Position numbers and translations under genes: made by a program
In this document: positions 47,941 through 58,351 of the stretch, piece after piece
Layout of the letters: each line of letters starts with the position of its first letter
How positions within the stretch are numbered: the first letter of the stretch is position 1
Assembly: GCF_014237835.1 (NCBI RefSeq)
Contig: NZ_JACJVI010000002.1
Span: 124,001-188,000, forward strand
Direction: 5' to 3'
From: Rhizobium sp. AQ_MP
GTDB taxonomy: Bacteria > Pseudomonadota > Alphaproteobacteria > Rhizobiales > Rhizobiaceae
Length of the DNA stretch: 64,000 nucleotides
The notes under the pieces: model-generated
What the model was told of the DNA's origin: nothing
What the model saw: only the letters and a program-made list of their open reading frames with translations
Database searches by the model: none

Positions 47941-48873
47941 TCAGTCTCCCTTGTGCTGCCTTGCAAAGTCGAGGCCGAGAATCGCCGCGCCCACGAGGCC
48001 GGGCTCGACGCGGCAGGCGGCCGGCACGACGATCGGCTGCCTGAACTTGCGTAGGATCCGTGTCCGCAAGGCTTGATCGATCCGCGTCAACAGTTCCTGA
48101 ACGTTGGAGAGGCCGCCGCCCACCGGCATGATGGTCGTACCGGTGACGTTGACCACCATCGACAGGGCATCGGTGAGGATGTCGACATAGACGTCGATGG
48201 TGCGTTCGGCCTTGGCATCGCCCTTAAGCCAGTCAGCGATGATTTCCTCGCTGGTCAGCTGTTCGGCGTGAATGTGCTTGTGCAGCTTTTCCAGGCCCCG
48301 CGCGCTGCAGATCGCGTCGATACAGCCGATCTGGCCGCAGCCACACTGGAAGCGTGGCACGTGCATCGGAGGTGTGCCGGCCTCGGTCGGCTGGATCGGC
48401 CCGTGGCCCCATTCGCCGGCAAAGCCGCTTTCGTTGATCAGCTTGCCATCGATGACGAGGCCACCGCCGACGCCGGTGCCGAGGATGACGCCGAAGACGA
48501 CCCGATGGCCCCGGGCCGCACCGATGCCAGCCTCGGCCAGCACGAAACAGTCGGCGTCGTTGGCGACGATGACTGGCAGGCCGAGGGCGGCCTCCAAATC
48601 GGCCATCAGCGGCCGCCCGTGGATGCAGGGTATGTTGGCGACGACGGCATTCGCCGTGTCGGGATCGATGACGCCGGCAATCGAGATCGCGATGCAGGCA
48701 GCGCGCTCACCGGCGATGGCTTCGGCTTCTGCAATCACGGAGGCGAGCGTTGCGACGAAGGCGTTAAAGTCGTGGATCGGGGTCGACTGGCGCGGGAAGG
48801 GACGGATGTCCTCCGGGCTCGTGGCGAGGGCGCCCTTGATGGCGGTGCCGCCGATGTCGAAGCAGACGATCAT
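47941..48873 (-). CDS. nagK: ROK-family sugar kinase, N-acetylglucosamine kinase candidate
   Basis: 310 residues. The ATP phosphate motif CFDIGGTAIKGAL is at the N terminus, the catalytic aspartate in VANDADCFVLAE near residue 105, and the ROK zinc motif CGCGQIGCIDAIC near 175, with GTGVGGGLVIDGKLI before it. Close linkage to nagA and an SIS deaminase makes N-acetylglucosamine the most likely substrate. It is ATGA-coupled to nagA. Confidence 0.86.
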   Translation of the reverse strand: MIVCFDIGGTAIKGALATSPEDIRPFPRQSTPIHDFNAFVATLASVIAEAEAIAGERAACIAISIAGVIDPDTANAVVANIPCIHGRPLMADLEAALGLPVIVANDADCFVLAEAGIGAARGHRVVFGVILGTGVGGGLVIDGKLINESGFAGEWGHGPIQPTEAGTPPMHVPRFQCGCGQIGCIDAICSARGLEKLHKHIHAEQLTSEEIIADWLKGDAKAERTIDVYVDILTDALSMVVNVTGTTIMPVGGGLSNVQELLTRIDQALRTRILRKFRQPIVVPAACRVEPGLVGAAILGLDFARQHKGD

Positions 48874-50054
48874 GCGATGGCCCGGCTCGGTTCGGCGCCC
48901 TCGGTGAAGACGCAAGTGCCTGCAATCCAGGTCGAGTGGATGTCGAGATCCGGGCCGAGCACGACGAAGTCGGCATCCTGGCCGGTGACGAGGCTTCCCT
49001 TGGTCGGAGCACCGATGGCTTCAGCCGGGTAGAGCGATGCCATGCGCAGCGCTTCTTCCAGCGGCTGTCCCAGCGTCTCGTGCACGTAGCGAACACAGGA
49101 GAGCATGTCGATATCGGCGCCAGCCAGCGTTCCGTCGGAAAGGGTCAGGCGGCCATCACGACGGTAGACGGCGCGGCCGTTGAGGTCAAAGCCCGTCTGG
49201 TCCGTGCCGATGGTCGACATGGCATCGGTGACGAGAAAGATGTGGGCCGGCCCCGTCTTTGCCGCGAGCGCGATCTTTATGGTCACCGGATCGACATGGA
49301 AGCCGTCGGCGATCAGGCCGCAATGCAGAGCGGGCGAGGTGAGGGCGGCGCCGACGAGGCCGGGTTCACGGTTGCCGAGCGGGCTCATGGCATTGAAGAG
49401 GTGGGTGACGAGTGTGGCCCCTGCCGCGACATAGGGTTCCACGCCGGCGCAGTTCGTATCCGTGTGACCGAGGCTGACGCGGTAGCCGGCCTCCACCAGG
49501 CGCCTGACCTGATCCGGTGTGACGCTTTCCGGCGCCACCGTGATCATCGGAATGCCAAAACGCGATGCCTGTTCGACGAGATAGTCGAGATCGGCTTGCG
49601 TCATCGGGCGGATCAATGCCGGATCATGGGTCCCCTTGCGGGCGATCGAGAGGTGTGGTCCCTCGAGATGCAGGCCGAGATAGCCCGGTTCGCCAGCCCT
49701 GGCTGCGGCCTCGCCAGCGGCAATTGCCTCGCGCTTGATCTCGGGCGCATCGGTGATCAGCGTGACCATGAGCGCTGTCGTGCCGTAACGCGCATGGGCC
49801 TTGCAGATCGTGCGGATGCCGGTCACAGTCGGGTCGTTGTTGAACAGCACGCCGCCGCCGCCATTCACCTGCAGGTCGATGAAGCCGGGCGCAATCAGTG
49901 CATAACCCATATCCTGCCTGGAAATGCCGGCGGGCAAGTCGGCTCTGGCGAGAACAGCCTTCACCCGGCCGTTGTCGACCAGGAGCGCCGCGTCCTCGTG
50001 GAACTTGTGCCCATCGAAGATGCGGCTTGCTGTGATGGCGAAGGCTTGGCTCAT
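48870..50054 (-). CDS. nagA: N-acetylglucosamine-6-phosphate deacetylase
   Basis: 394-residue amidohydrolase that removes acetate from GlcNAc-6-phosphate. Family landmarks: PGFIDLQVNGGGG near residue 56, the metal glutamate in LGLHLEGPHLS near 130, histidines in VSLGHTDTNCAG and VTHLFNAMSPL, and the catalytic aspartate in FLVTDAMSTIG near 275. Length and order are normal for NagA. It is coupled to the SIS gene (ATGA) and to nagK. Confidence 0.93.
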   Translation of the reverse strand: MSQAFAITASRIFDGHKFHEDAALLVDNGRVKAVLARADLPAGISRQDMGYALIAPGFIDLQVNGGGGVLFNNDPTVTGIRTICKAHARYGTTALMVTLITDAPEIKREAIAAGEAAARAGEPGYLGLHLEGPHLSIARKGTHDPALIRPMTQADLDYLVEQASRFGIPMITVAPESVTPDQVRRLVEAGYRVSLGHTDTNCAGVEPYVAAGATLVTHLFNAMSPLGNREPGLVGAALTSPALHCGLIADGFHVDPVTIKIALAAKTGPAHIFLVTDAMSTIGTDQTGFDLNGRAVYRRDGRLTLSDGTLAGADIDMLSCVRYVHETLGQPLEEALRMASLYPAEAIGAPTKGSLVTGQDADFVVLGPDLDIHSTWIAGTCVFTEGAEPSRAIA

Positions 50055-51073
50055 TGGGTCTCGGTAACTTTCTTCAGTGCGACCGGCTTGTCGGGATTGA
50101 AGCCGCGGGCACGGGAGAGGGATTCGATAAAGCCATAATAGGGAACGATCAGGGCCAGCGCATCCGTGATCGGATGTCCTGTTGCGATGAAAGGCAGCTT
50201 GTGGCCGGCCGTTGCCTGATCCGAGGTGATGAAGCAAGTGGCGTTGCTGGCCGCGAGCTTCGAGACGGTGCCGGCGATCGAGGCTTCGGCCTTGTCTCTG
50301 GCCGCAAAGGCGACGACGGGGAAATTGCGGCCGACGATCGAGACAGGGCCATGCAGGACTTCGGCGGAGGAATAGGCCTCCGCGTGCAGTTCGCAGGTCT
50401 CCTTGCACTTGAGCGCGGCTTCGGCCGCGATGGCGAGTGCTGGGCCACGACCCAGCATGTAGAGGGAGTCCGCCGATCTCAGCGGCTCAAGCAGTGCGCT
50501 CCAGTCGAGAGCGAGTGCCTTTTCGAAGTGCTCGGGAAGGGTATCCACGGCGCGGGTGAGTGCCTCATCGCGGCTCCAGCTTGCGAGGATGGCGAGGCCT
50601 GCGACAATCGAATTGACGAAGGACTTTGTGGCTGCGACGGCGATCTCGGGACCAGCCTTGATGTCGACGGCGAAGGTCGCGGCGTCGGCGAGCGGCGAGG
50701 GCAGGGTGTTGACGAGGCTCACCGTGGTCGCGCCGCCATCGCTGGCACCTCTGGCCATGGCGACGATGTCAGGGCTTGCGCCGGACTGGGAGACGGCAAA
50801 GGCAGCGGCCTTGCCGAGTTTCATCGGGGTCTCGTAGATCGAGGCGAGCGAGGGGCCGAGCGAGGCGACCGGCAGGCCCAACTGCAGCTCGATGGCATAT
50901 TTCAGAAAGTGTGCCGCATGGTCGGATGAGCCACGGGCGATCGTGACCACGACGCCTGGATCCTTGCCACGCAAGGCATTTGCCGCCTCGGCGATGACGG
51001 TTCTGGACGTGTCCAGCAATCGGGCGGCGGCTGCGGGGATCTCGTCGATCTCCTCACGCATCTTGGTGGTCAT
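50051..51073 (-). CDS. SIS-domain protein, glucosamine-6-phosphate deaminase (NagB-II) candidate
   Basis: 340 residues with two SIS domains: IARGSSDHAAHFLKYAIE near residue 45 with SQSGASPDIVAMARGA near 95, and LGRGPALAIAAEAALKCKET near 208. The fold is that of the isomerase half of GlmS, without the glutaminase domain. Such free-standing proteins next to nagA act as deaminases that turn glucosamine-6-phosphate into fructose-6-phosphate. No classic NagB is present. AgaS-like activity on galactosamine-6-phosphate is an alternative. It overlaps nagA by 4 bases. Confidence 0.85.
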   Translation of the reverse strand: MTTKMREEIDEIPAAAARLLDTSRTVIAEAANALRGKDPGVVVTIARGSSDHAAHFLKYAIELQLGLPVASLGPSLASIYETPMKLGKAAAFAVSQSGASPDIVAMARGASDGGATTVSLVNTLPSPLADAATFAVDIKAGPEIAVAATKSFVNSIVAGLAILASWSRDEALTRAVDTLPEHFEKALALDWSALLEPLRSADSLYMLGRGPALAIAAEAALKCKETCELHAEAYSSAEVLHGPVSIVGRNFPVVAFAARDKAEASIAGTVSKLAASNATCFITSDQATAGHKLPFIATGHPITDALALIVPYYGFIESLSRARGFNPDKPVALKKVTETQ

Positions 51074-51084
51074 CGATCAAACTT

Positions 51085-51852
51085 TCAGTCTTGAGGCTTC
51101 ATGGGCGAGCCGATGCCGAGTTCGGCGACCAGGTCATAGGCGTCGCTGCGATAAAGCGCGCGCGACATTTCCATCACGCGGCCGGTTTCGAGATAGGCGA
51201 TACGTTGAACGGAGAGGGCCGCCGAGCCGGGCGGAACGCCGAGCAACTTGGTCTCCTCATCCTTCAAAAGCACGGCCGAGATGCGCTGGTTGGCGCGCAC
51301 CGGGCGGATGCCGGCCTCCAGCAGGCAGAGATAGAGGGAGTCCTCGATCTTATCCGGATCCGGCAGCAGGTCGTCCGGCAGGCTGGTGCGTTCCAGCGCA
51401 ATCGGCATGTCGTTGGCGGTCCTGAGGCGATCGATGCGGGCGACACGTGCACCGCTGACGAGGCCCAGCATCATGGTTTCTTCGGCCGTCGGGTAAAACA
51501 GCCCACGTCCCAACCAGCGCGAGCCGGCAACCATGCCACGCCGACGCATGTCCTCCGTGAAGGAGGTCAGCTGGCTCAGCGGCTGCTGCATGCGCGGCAC
51601 AGGCTTGACGACAAAGGTGCCGGAGCCGCGTCGGCGGACCAGCAGGCCTTCTTCCACCAGTTCGTCGATCGCCTTGCGCACAGTCACGCGGCTGATGTCG
51701 GCTGCATCGGCAATGTCGCGTTCCGCCGGCAGGGCGTCCCCGTGCTTAAGGCGACCCGAGGAGACGGCGTCCTCGATCATCTTGCGGAGCTTGACGTAAA
51801 GCGGTCCGCCGCGAACCGATTGGAGCTGCTCAAGGGGTAGGGGTGTGCTCAT
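51085..51852 (-). CDS. GntR/HutC-family transcriptional regulator, NagR-like
   Basis: 255 residues from the ATG at 51852, with GAGGAAA upstream. The winged helix (LPAERDIADAADISRVTVRK region near residues 42-75) is followed by a UTRA effector domain, with RRRGMVAGSRWLGRG near residue 105 and ALERTSLPDDLLPD near 155. NagR/DasR homologues sense phosphorylated amino sugars. It is the first gene of the catabolic operon (11 bases before the SIS gene) and divergent from the transport operon, the usual seat of a local repressor. Confidence 0.88.
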   Translation of the reverse strand: MSTPLPLEQLQSVRGGPLYVKLRKMIEDAVSSGRLKHGDALPAERDIADAADISRVTVRKAIDELVEEGLLVRRRGSGTFVVKPVPRMQQPLSQLTSFTEDMRRRGMVAGSRWLGRGLFYPTAEETMMLGLVSGARVARIDRLRTANDMPIALERTSLPDDLLPDPDKIEDSLYLCLLEAGIRPVRANQRISAVLLKDEETKLLGVPPGSAALSVQRIAYLETGRVMEMSRALYRSDAYDLVAELGIGSPMKPQD

Positions 51853-52334
51853 GCGTTTCCTCTGCCCCAGTGGCGAGTGGACCGCAAGCGGAGGGCGGGT
51901 GTGCATTCCGTCTTCACTCTCAGCATGTCTCCGTCCCTTGGTGGTCTTTGCGAAAACAATACCAACCAGAAACCTATTTCGCAAATGGTTTTGAAGTTTA
52001 CATGTGCATTGACGAGCAGGTGCAGAAATTTCGTCGTAAAAACAGGAATTTGTCTGTTTTATCCCTGAATTTGACAGATCTAGCTTTACGATTGGACTAG
52101 TTTTGGTATCTTAAATTAACGATTGGAGAGGAGCCCAATCCAAAGCCTGCGAGCGGCTTCCGGCGTGGAAGAGAGTTGCGCGTGTGGGTTTCGGTGATTT
52201 CACTCCCCATCCGATATCGTAGACTGCCATGAAAACCATTTTCATCATTCGGGGGATTTTTGCTTCCCGTGTTGACGATCTTGGAATTTTGCAGCAGTCT
52301 GCGAAAAATAATTACGAAAGCAGGGGAATGCATC
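51853..52334. other. Divergent control region between the NagR-like gene and the Gfo/Idh-ABC operon
   Basis: 482 bases with no gene that I can support. It is AT-richer than its surroundings and contains two inverted repeats: AAACC(T)ATTT-CGC-AAATGGTTT at 51970-51991, with one unpaired base, and the perfect ATGAAAA-N3-TTTTCAT at 52229-52245. A TTGACA at 52071-52076 could be a -35 for the rightward operon, but no good -10 follows. The long leader may hold more control elements. Confidence 0.6.
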
Positions 52335-53519
52335 ATGAAGGTCGCCATTATCGGGCTCGGATTCCGTCTTGGGTATCTGGGTCGGGTGTTCAAGGAGATC
52401 GACCCGAGTTTCGAGATCGTCGGTTATGTCGATCCCGCGCCGGCCGGGATGGCGACGCTGGACGAGCATGGTATCTCCGCGGGCAAGGTCTATGAGACGC
52501 CTGAAGCCCTGATCGCCGGCGAGACATTCGATCTTCTGATGATCGGTTCGCCCAATCATCTGCATCTCGATCATATCCGCCTCGGTCTCGAGGCCGGTCT
52601 GACCGTCTTCACCGAAAAGCCGATCGTCACCAGCATCGAGGAAAGCTATGCACTCGCTTCGCTGCTGAATACCTATGGCCATGACCGCCTGCTGGTCGGT
52701 CTCGTGCTGCGCTACTCCCCGCTCTATCGCGATCTGCGCAAGGCGCAGGAAGAGGGTCGGCTCGGCAATGTCGTCTCGATCGAGGCGTCTGAGCATATCC
52801 AGCCCTATCACGGTGCCTTCTTTATGCGCGACTGGCGCCGCTACGGCCGTTATGCCGGCGGCTTCATGCTGGAAAAGTGCTGCCACGACCTCGACCTTTA
52901 CAACGGTGTGGTCGGCGCCCGCCCGCGTTTCGTCGCAAGTTTCGGCGGCCGCAAGAGTTTCGTGCCGGAGAATGCGCCCGAGGCAGAAGGCATCAACGAT
53001 CTCAACGTCTATCATCGCAAACCGAGCGGCTGGCTGGGCTCCGACAAGGTGTTCGACAGCGATGGCGATATCATCGACTACCAGACTGCGATCGTCGAAT
53101 ACGAGAACGGTGTGTCGATGACCTTCCATACCAATCTCAACGTGCCTGACGAGTTTCGACGCTTCTGCGTGATCGGCTCCAAGGGTATGGCGGAAGGCGA
53201 CTTCGTGCGCGGCTTCATGGATGTGCATGACGCGCGCACCAATGAGAAGGTCATCGCCAATACCTACAAGGCGCCGTCAGCGCTGTCGCAGCATTACGGT
53301 GCTGACGAGCAGATGGCCGAAGACGTCATCGCCTTCGTTGAGACGGGTGCCAAACAGCCGGTCTCCGCCATCGATGCGTTGGAAGCCGGGATCCTTGCGC
53401 TCGCCATGGACGAGGCGCGACTTGCCCGCAAGGTTGTCGATCTGAAGCCGGTCTGGGAAAAGTTCGACGCCTGCCTGCATGGCGGCGCCGGTGCGACTGC
53501 CCGCGCCCGGTCTGCTTGA
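52335..53519 (+). CDS. Gfo/Idh/MocA-family NAD(P)-dependent oxidoreductase
   Basis: 394 residues. The N-terminal Rossmann domain starts KVAIIGLGFRLGYLGRVF, with the nicotinamide-side EKP in VFTEKPIVTS near residue 92. The C-terminal dehydratase-like domain includes GRYAGGFMLEKCCHDLDLYN near 175, with the histidine common to sugar dehydrogenases of the family. The substrate is not identifiable. It is the first gene of an operon with a CUT1 sugar importer, so the imported sugar or a derivative is likely. A separate NAD-dependent glycosidase-like role is also possible. Confidence 0.86.
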   Translation: MKVAIIGLGFRLGYLGRVFKEIDPSFEIVGYVDPAPAGMATLDEHGISAGKVYETPEALIAGETFDLLMIGSPNHLHLDHIRLGLEAGLTVFTEKPIVTSIEESYALASLLNTYGHDRLLVGLVLRYSPLYRDLRKAQEEGRLGNVVSIEASEHIQPYHGAFFMRDWRRYGRYAGGFMLEKCCHDLDLYNGVVGARPRFVASFGGRKSFVPENAPEAEGINDLNVYHRKPSGWLGSDKVFDSDGDIIDYQTAIVEYENGVSMTFHTNLNVPDEFRRFCVIGSKGMAEGDFVRGFMDVHDARTNEKVIANTYKAPSALSQHYGADEQMAEDVIAFVETGAKQPVSAIDALEAGILALAMDEARLARKVVDLKPVWEKFDACLHGGAGATARARSA

Positions 53520-53532
53520 AGGGAGCGGTCGG

Positions 53533-54417
53533 ATGCAAGCTCGCCGCAGCGCTATCCTGTTTGCCTGGCTGCTGATCGCGCCGGCCCTTCTCTATATCGC
53601 CGTCATCGTCGCCTATCCGCTGGTCGACACCTTCATCCTGTCCTTCACCGACGCGTCGCTCAAGAAGACGACGAACTGGGTCGGCTGGACGAACTACGAG
53701 AAGATCTTCAACGATACCTTTGCGACGGTCATCGTCAGAACCTTCATCTGGACCTTCTTCTCGGTCTCCATCAAGATGATCATCGGGACCTTCGGGGCGG
53801 CGATGCTGAATGCCGCAGTCCCTGGCCGCACGCTGTTTCGCGTTCTGACCATGCCGCCCTGGATCGTGCCGATGGCCATTGGCATCTTCATGTGGGGCTG
53901 GATGTATAACGGCCAGTTCGGCATGATCTCGGGCGTCCTGCAGCGCATGGGCGTGGTCGATGGGCCCGTCGCCTTCCTCGCCTATGGGTCGACCGCCTTC
54001 TGGGCAACGATCTTTACCGATGTGTGGATCGGCGTTCCAATGGTGACGCTCTACATGCTGGCTGCCATGCAGGCGATTCCGCAGGATCTTTATGAGGCCG
54101 CCTGGACGGATGGCGCCGGTCGCTTCTACCGCTTCCGCCGCATCACCCTGCCGCTGATCCTGCCCGCCATGATCACCATGTCGATGCTGTCTCTGATCGC
54201 GACCTTCAACTCCTTCGACATCATCTGGATCCTGACGCGCGGCGGCCCGAGCGGCGAGACCACGACGATGATCATCGACACCTATCACACCGCGATCGGC
54301 TCGAAGAAATACGGCGAGGGCGCTGCCCGTGCGGTGCTCATCTGCATCTTCCTCTCGATCTTCTGTGTTGCCTATTTCCGCGTGACCAGCCGTCTCTCGC
54401 AGGAGCCTGCCCGATGA
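53533..54417 (+). CDS. CUT1 sugar ABC transporter permease, MalF-like
   Basis: 294 residues with six membrane segments. The EAA loop that contacts the ATPase is visible as YEAAWTDGAGRFYRFRRITLP near residue 192. The start is the ATG at 53533 after AAGGGAG, 13 bases past the oxidoreductase stop. It pairs with the next gene, with which it overlaps by 4 bases. This class usually moves oligosaccharides or N-acetyl sugars. Confidence 0.89.
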   Translation: MQARRSAILFAWLLIAPALLYIAVIVAYPLVDTFILSFTDASLKKTTNWVGWTNYEKIFNDTFATVIVRTFIWTFFSVSIKMIIGTFGAAMLNAAVPGRTLFRVLTMPPWIVPMAIGIFMWGWMYNGQFGMISGVLQRMGVVDGPVAFLAYGSTAFWATIFTDVWIGVPMVTLYMLAAMQAIPQDLYEAAWTDGAGRFYRFRRITLPLILPAMITMSMLSLIATFNSFDIIWILTRGGPSGETTTMIIDTYHTAIGSKKYGEGAARAVLICIFLSIFCVAYFRVTSRLSQEPAR

Positions 54418-55274
54418 GCTACGACAAGACAGCCATGATCAACCGTTATCGCTGGTACGAGCTGGTTGGCATCTATGCCGGGATCGCGGTGTTCCTCACC
54501 TTCGTTCTCGCGCCCTTTGTCGAAGGCTTCCTGGTGTCGCTGAAGCCGCTCAGCCAGCTCTTCTCCTCGCCCTATCGCTTCTGGCCGGAAAACGGCTCGT
54601 TCGATGCCTACATCACCATGTGGGACAGCGTTCCGGGCTTTGCGCGCTACATCTTCAACTCCTTCCTGATCTCGACCATCGCGACCCTGGTCGTCCTGCT
54701 GCTCGTGGTGCCGGCATCCTATGCTTTTGCGCGCTTCGAGTTTCGCGGTCGGGGACAGCTGCTCGGTGCCTTTCTCGCGGTCAATATGTTCTCGGGCGCC
54801 GTACTGCTCATCCCGCTCTTCCGCCTCATGCGCTCGATGGGCGTGCTCAATACCTATTTTGCAATGATCGTACCGGGCGTTGCCTTCCTCATTCCCTCGG
54901 CGATCTGGCTGTTGCGCACCTACATGATGCGCATCCCTCGCGAGCTGGAAGAGGCGGCCTATGTCGATGGTGCCGGCTACTTCTATACCTTCCGCCGGGT
55001 CATCCTGCCGCTCGCTACGCCCGGCATCGCCGTGGTCGCCATCACGACCTTCATCGGCGCTTATGCCCAGCAGTTCATCTTCGCCCTCACCTTCAATTCC
55101 AAGACCGAATACATGCCGCTGCCGATCGGGCTGTTTGCCTATTTCGGTCGCCAGGAGGTCATCTGGAACGAGCTGATGGCGGCAAGCTTCGTCGGCATTA
55201 CTCCGGCGATGATCGTGATCTTCTTCCTGCAGCGCTACCTCGTCAGCGGACTGACCGCCGGCGCGGTCAAGTAA
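54414..55274 (+). CDS. CUT1 sugar ABC transporter permease, MalG-like
   Basis: 286 residues with six membrane segments. The EAA loop is EEAAYVDGAGYFYTFRRVILP near residue 180. SLKPLSQLFSSPYRFWPEN after TM1 is typical of MalG-type permeases. It is ATGA-coupled to the MalF-like gene and followed after 64 bases by the binding protein gene. Confidence 0.89.
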   Translation: MSYDKTAMINRYRWYELVGIYAGIAVFLTFVLAPFVEGFLVSLKPLSQLFSSPYRFWPENGSFDAYITMWDSVPGFARYIFNSFLISTIATLVVLLLVVPASYAFARFEFRGRGQLLGAFLAVNMFSGAVLLIPLFRLMRSMGVLNTYFAMIVPGVAFLIPSAIWLLRTYMMRIPRELEEAAYVDGAGYFYTFRRVILPLATPGIAVVAITTFIGAYAQQFIFALTFNSKTEYMPLPIGLFAYFGRQEVIWNELMAASFVGITPAMIVIFFLQRYLVSGLTAGAVK

Positions 55275-55338
55275 GGGCTGCCAACCAAAATTCGGGCCAA
55301 CCGGACGCTTTCAACCTGTCAACAAAGGGGAACTACCG

Positions 55339-56559
55339 ATGACAAGAAAACTGACCATGCTCGCAGGCTCATTCGCCCTGCTCGCAAGCTCGGCGCTCAC
55401 CACGCTGGCTGCTGACCAGGAGATCAGCTGGATCTATTGCGGCGACAAGATCGATCCGATCCACGAAAAGTACATCGCCGAATGGGAAGGCAAGAATGCC
55501 GGCTGGAAGGTGAAGCCCGAAGTCGTCGGCTGGGAACAGTGCCAGGACAAGGCCACCACGCTTGCCGTTGCCGGCACGCCCGTCGCCATGGCATATGTCG
55601 GCTCGCGCACGCTGAAGGAATTCGCCCAGAACGACCTCATCGTTGCGGTTCCGATGACGGACGAGGAAAAGGCTTCCTACTATCCGAACATCGTCGATAC
55701 CGTGACCTTCGAGGACACGCAGTGGGGCGTTCCGATCGCGTTTTCGACGAAGGCGCTCTACTGGAACAAGGACCTGTTCAAGGCTGCTGGCCTCGACCCG
55801 GAGACACCGCCGAAGACCTGGGAAGAAGAGATCGCCTTTGCCAAGCAGATCAAGGAAAAGACCGGTACCGCCGGTTACGGTCTGCCTGCCAAGACCTTCG
55901 ACAACACCATGCACCAGTTCATGCACTGGGTTTACACCAACAACGGCAAGGTCATCGACGGCGACAAGATCGTCATCGACAGCCCGGAAGTTCTGGCCGC
56001 CCTGCAGGCCTACAAAGACATCACGCCTTACTCCGTCGAAGGTGCGACCGCCTACGAGCAGAACGAAATCCGCGCCATCTTCCTCGACGGCAAGGTCGGC
56101 ATGATCCAGGCCGGTTCGGGCGCCGCCTATCGACTGAAGGACACCAAGGTCAACTGGGGTGTTGCCCCGCTGCCGAAGGGCCCGTCCGCAAAGGGTGAAG
56201 GCACGCTGCTGATCACCGACAGCCTTGCCATCTTCAAGGGTTCGGGCGTCGAGGAAAAGGCGACCGAATTCGCTAAGTACATCACGTCCACCGACATCCA
56301 GCACGAATACGAGCTGCAGGGAGGCGCTGGCCTCACGCCGCTTCGTCCGGGCGCCGTAGTCGACCAGTTCGTCGCCAACGAGCCCTTCTGGAAGCCGTTC
56401 ATCGACGGCATCGCCTACGGCGGTCCGGAGCCCCTGTTCACCGACTACAAGGGCTTCCAGAACGTCATGATCGAGATGGTTCAGTCTGTCGTCACCGGCA
56501 AGGCCGAACCTGCCGACGCCCTGAAGAAGGCTGCCGGCGAACTCGAGCAGTACAAGTAA
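55339..56559 (+). CDS. CUT1 sugar ABC transporter substrate-binding protein
   Basis: 406-residue periplasmic protein of the extracellular solute-binding family 1. The signal peptide (MTRKLTMLAGSFALLASSALTTLA) is followed by the mature chain with GVPIAFSTKALYWNKDLF near residue 130, PPKTWEEEIAFAKQIKEKTG and FLDGKVGMIQAGSGAAY near 240, all typical of binding proteins for disaccharides and N-acetyl sugars. Adjacent nag genes suggest N-acetylglucosamine, chitobiose or a similar ligand. A start-proximal AAAGGGG supports the ATG. Highly expressed relative to its neighbours, if the hairpin downstream works as expected. Confidence 0.89.
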   Translation: MTRKLTMLAGSFALLASSALTTLAADQEISWIYCGDKIDPIHEKYIAEWEGKNAGWKVKPEVVGWEQCQDKATTLAVAGTPVAMAYVGSRTLKEFAQNDLIVAVPMTDEEKASYYPNIVDTVTFEDTQWGVPIAFSTKALYWNKDLFKAAGLDPETPPKTWEEEIAFAKQIKEKTGTAGYGLPAKTFDNTMHQFMHWVYTNNGKVIDGDKIVIDSPEVLAALQAYKDITPYSVEGATAYEQNEIRAIFLDGKVGMIQAGSGAAYRLKDTKVNWGVAPLPKGPSAKGEGTLLITDSLAIFKGSGVEEKATEFAKYITSTDIQHEYELQGGAGLTPLRPGAVVDQFVANEPFWKPFIDGIAYGGPEPLFTDYKGFQNVMIEMVQSVVTGKAEPADALKKAAGELEQYK

Positions 56560-56577
56560 TCTCGGGCAACCGAGGCT

Positions 56578-56601
56578 CCGCGGGCCGGTTTCGGCCCGCG
56601 G
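56578..56601 (+). promoter_or_regulatory. Intercistronic hairpin after the binding-protein gene
   Basis: CCGCGGGCCG at 56578-56587 pairs perfectly with CGGCCCGCGG at 56592-56601 around GTTT. The following bases are ATTTC, not a T-run. It lies 18 bases after the stop and probably protects the binding-protein message while allowing some read-through into the ATPase gene. Confidence 0.7.
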
Positions 56602-56656
56602 ATTTCATCAAGCGGGTTTGGCCGACTGTTGAGGTCGGCAATGGAGACTGAGGGTC

Positions 56657-57787
<1,131 letters not shown>

Positions 57788-57821
57788 AGCTCCTCCCGGC
57801 CATGCCAAAGGCCAATCCCCT

Positions 57822-57847
57822 GGTCCGCCTTCGGGCGGACCTTTTTT
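57822..57847 (+). terminator. Rho-independent terminator of the CUT1 ABC operon
   Basis: GGTCCGCC-TTCG-GGCGGACC followed by TTTTTT. It has a stable tetraloop and a perfect 8-bp stem. It closes the operon and lies just before the convergent GFA-family gene. Confidence 0.95.
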
Positions 57848-57871
57848 CGTTTAAGGGCTTGCTGCTCGCTG

Positions 57872-58306
57872 TCAGTCCGGAAAGCCGTCGAATTGCGGGC
57901 GGTCGTCGAGGATCTCGTACCATGGCGCTTTCGATCCGACGAAGATGTGCATCGAGGGCTTGGTTGAGGGTGGGTCGATAAGCGTTCCCATGGGCACATG
58001 GACTTTCACGCTGCCATTCTCGGCGATCCAGGAGTAGACGAGGGAGCCGCAGGTGCGGCAGTGCATGTCATGGATGCCTTCAGGGTCTCCGTGGCGGAAC
58101 ATCGCGTCTGCGCCTGCGGTGATCGCAAAATCCTCGACCGAGGCACCGGCGATCGGCTTGAAGGCCGCTCCGGTGGTGCGGCGGCACTTCGAGCAGTGAC
58201 AGTTGATCGCGTAGAGAAAGCGATCCGTAACCTCGTAGGTTACGGCGCCGCACATGCAGCCGCCGCGTAGTCTGGGCGGAGCTGAGACCGGTATGTTTTC
58301 CTTCAT
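57872..58306 (-). CDS. GFA/CENP-V-family zinc-binding protein
   Basis: 144 residues. The zinc-ligand cysteines of the glutathione-dependent formaldehyde-activating enzyme fold are visible: GGCMCGAVTYEV, INCHCSKCRRTTG near residue 36 and HCRTCGSLVYSW near 82. The family name comes from one proposed activity. Most members, including this one, have no proven substrate. It sits between the ABC operon and VapC, with no operon partner. Confidence 0.87.
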   Translation of the reverse strand: MKENIPVSAPPRLRGGCMCGAVTYEVTDRFLYAINCHCSKCRRTTGAAFKPIAGASVEDFAITAGADAMFRHGDPEGIHDMHCRTCGSLVYSWIAENGSVKVHVPMGTLIDPPSTKPSMHIFVGSKAPWYEILDDRPQFDGFPD

Positions 58307-58351
58307 GATTGCCCTTCCGCTTCGAGAGAAAGCATCTGAGGATTGGCAGCA

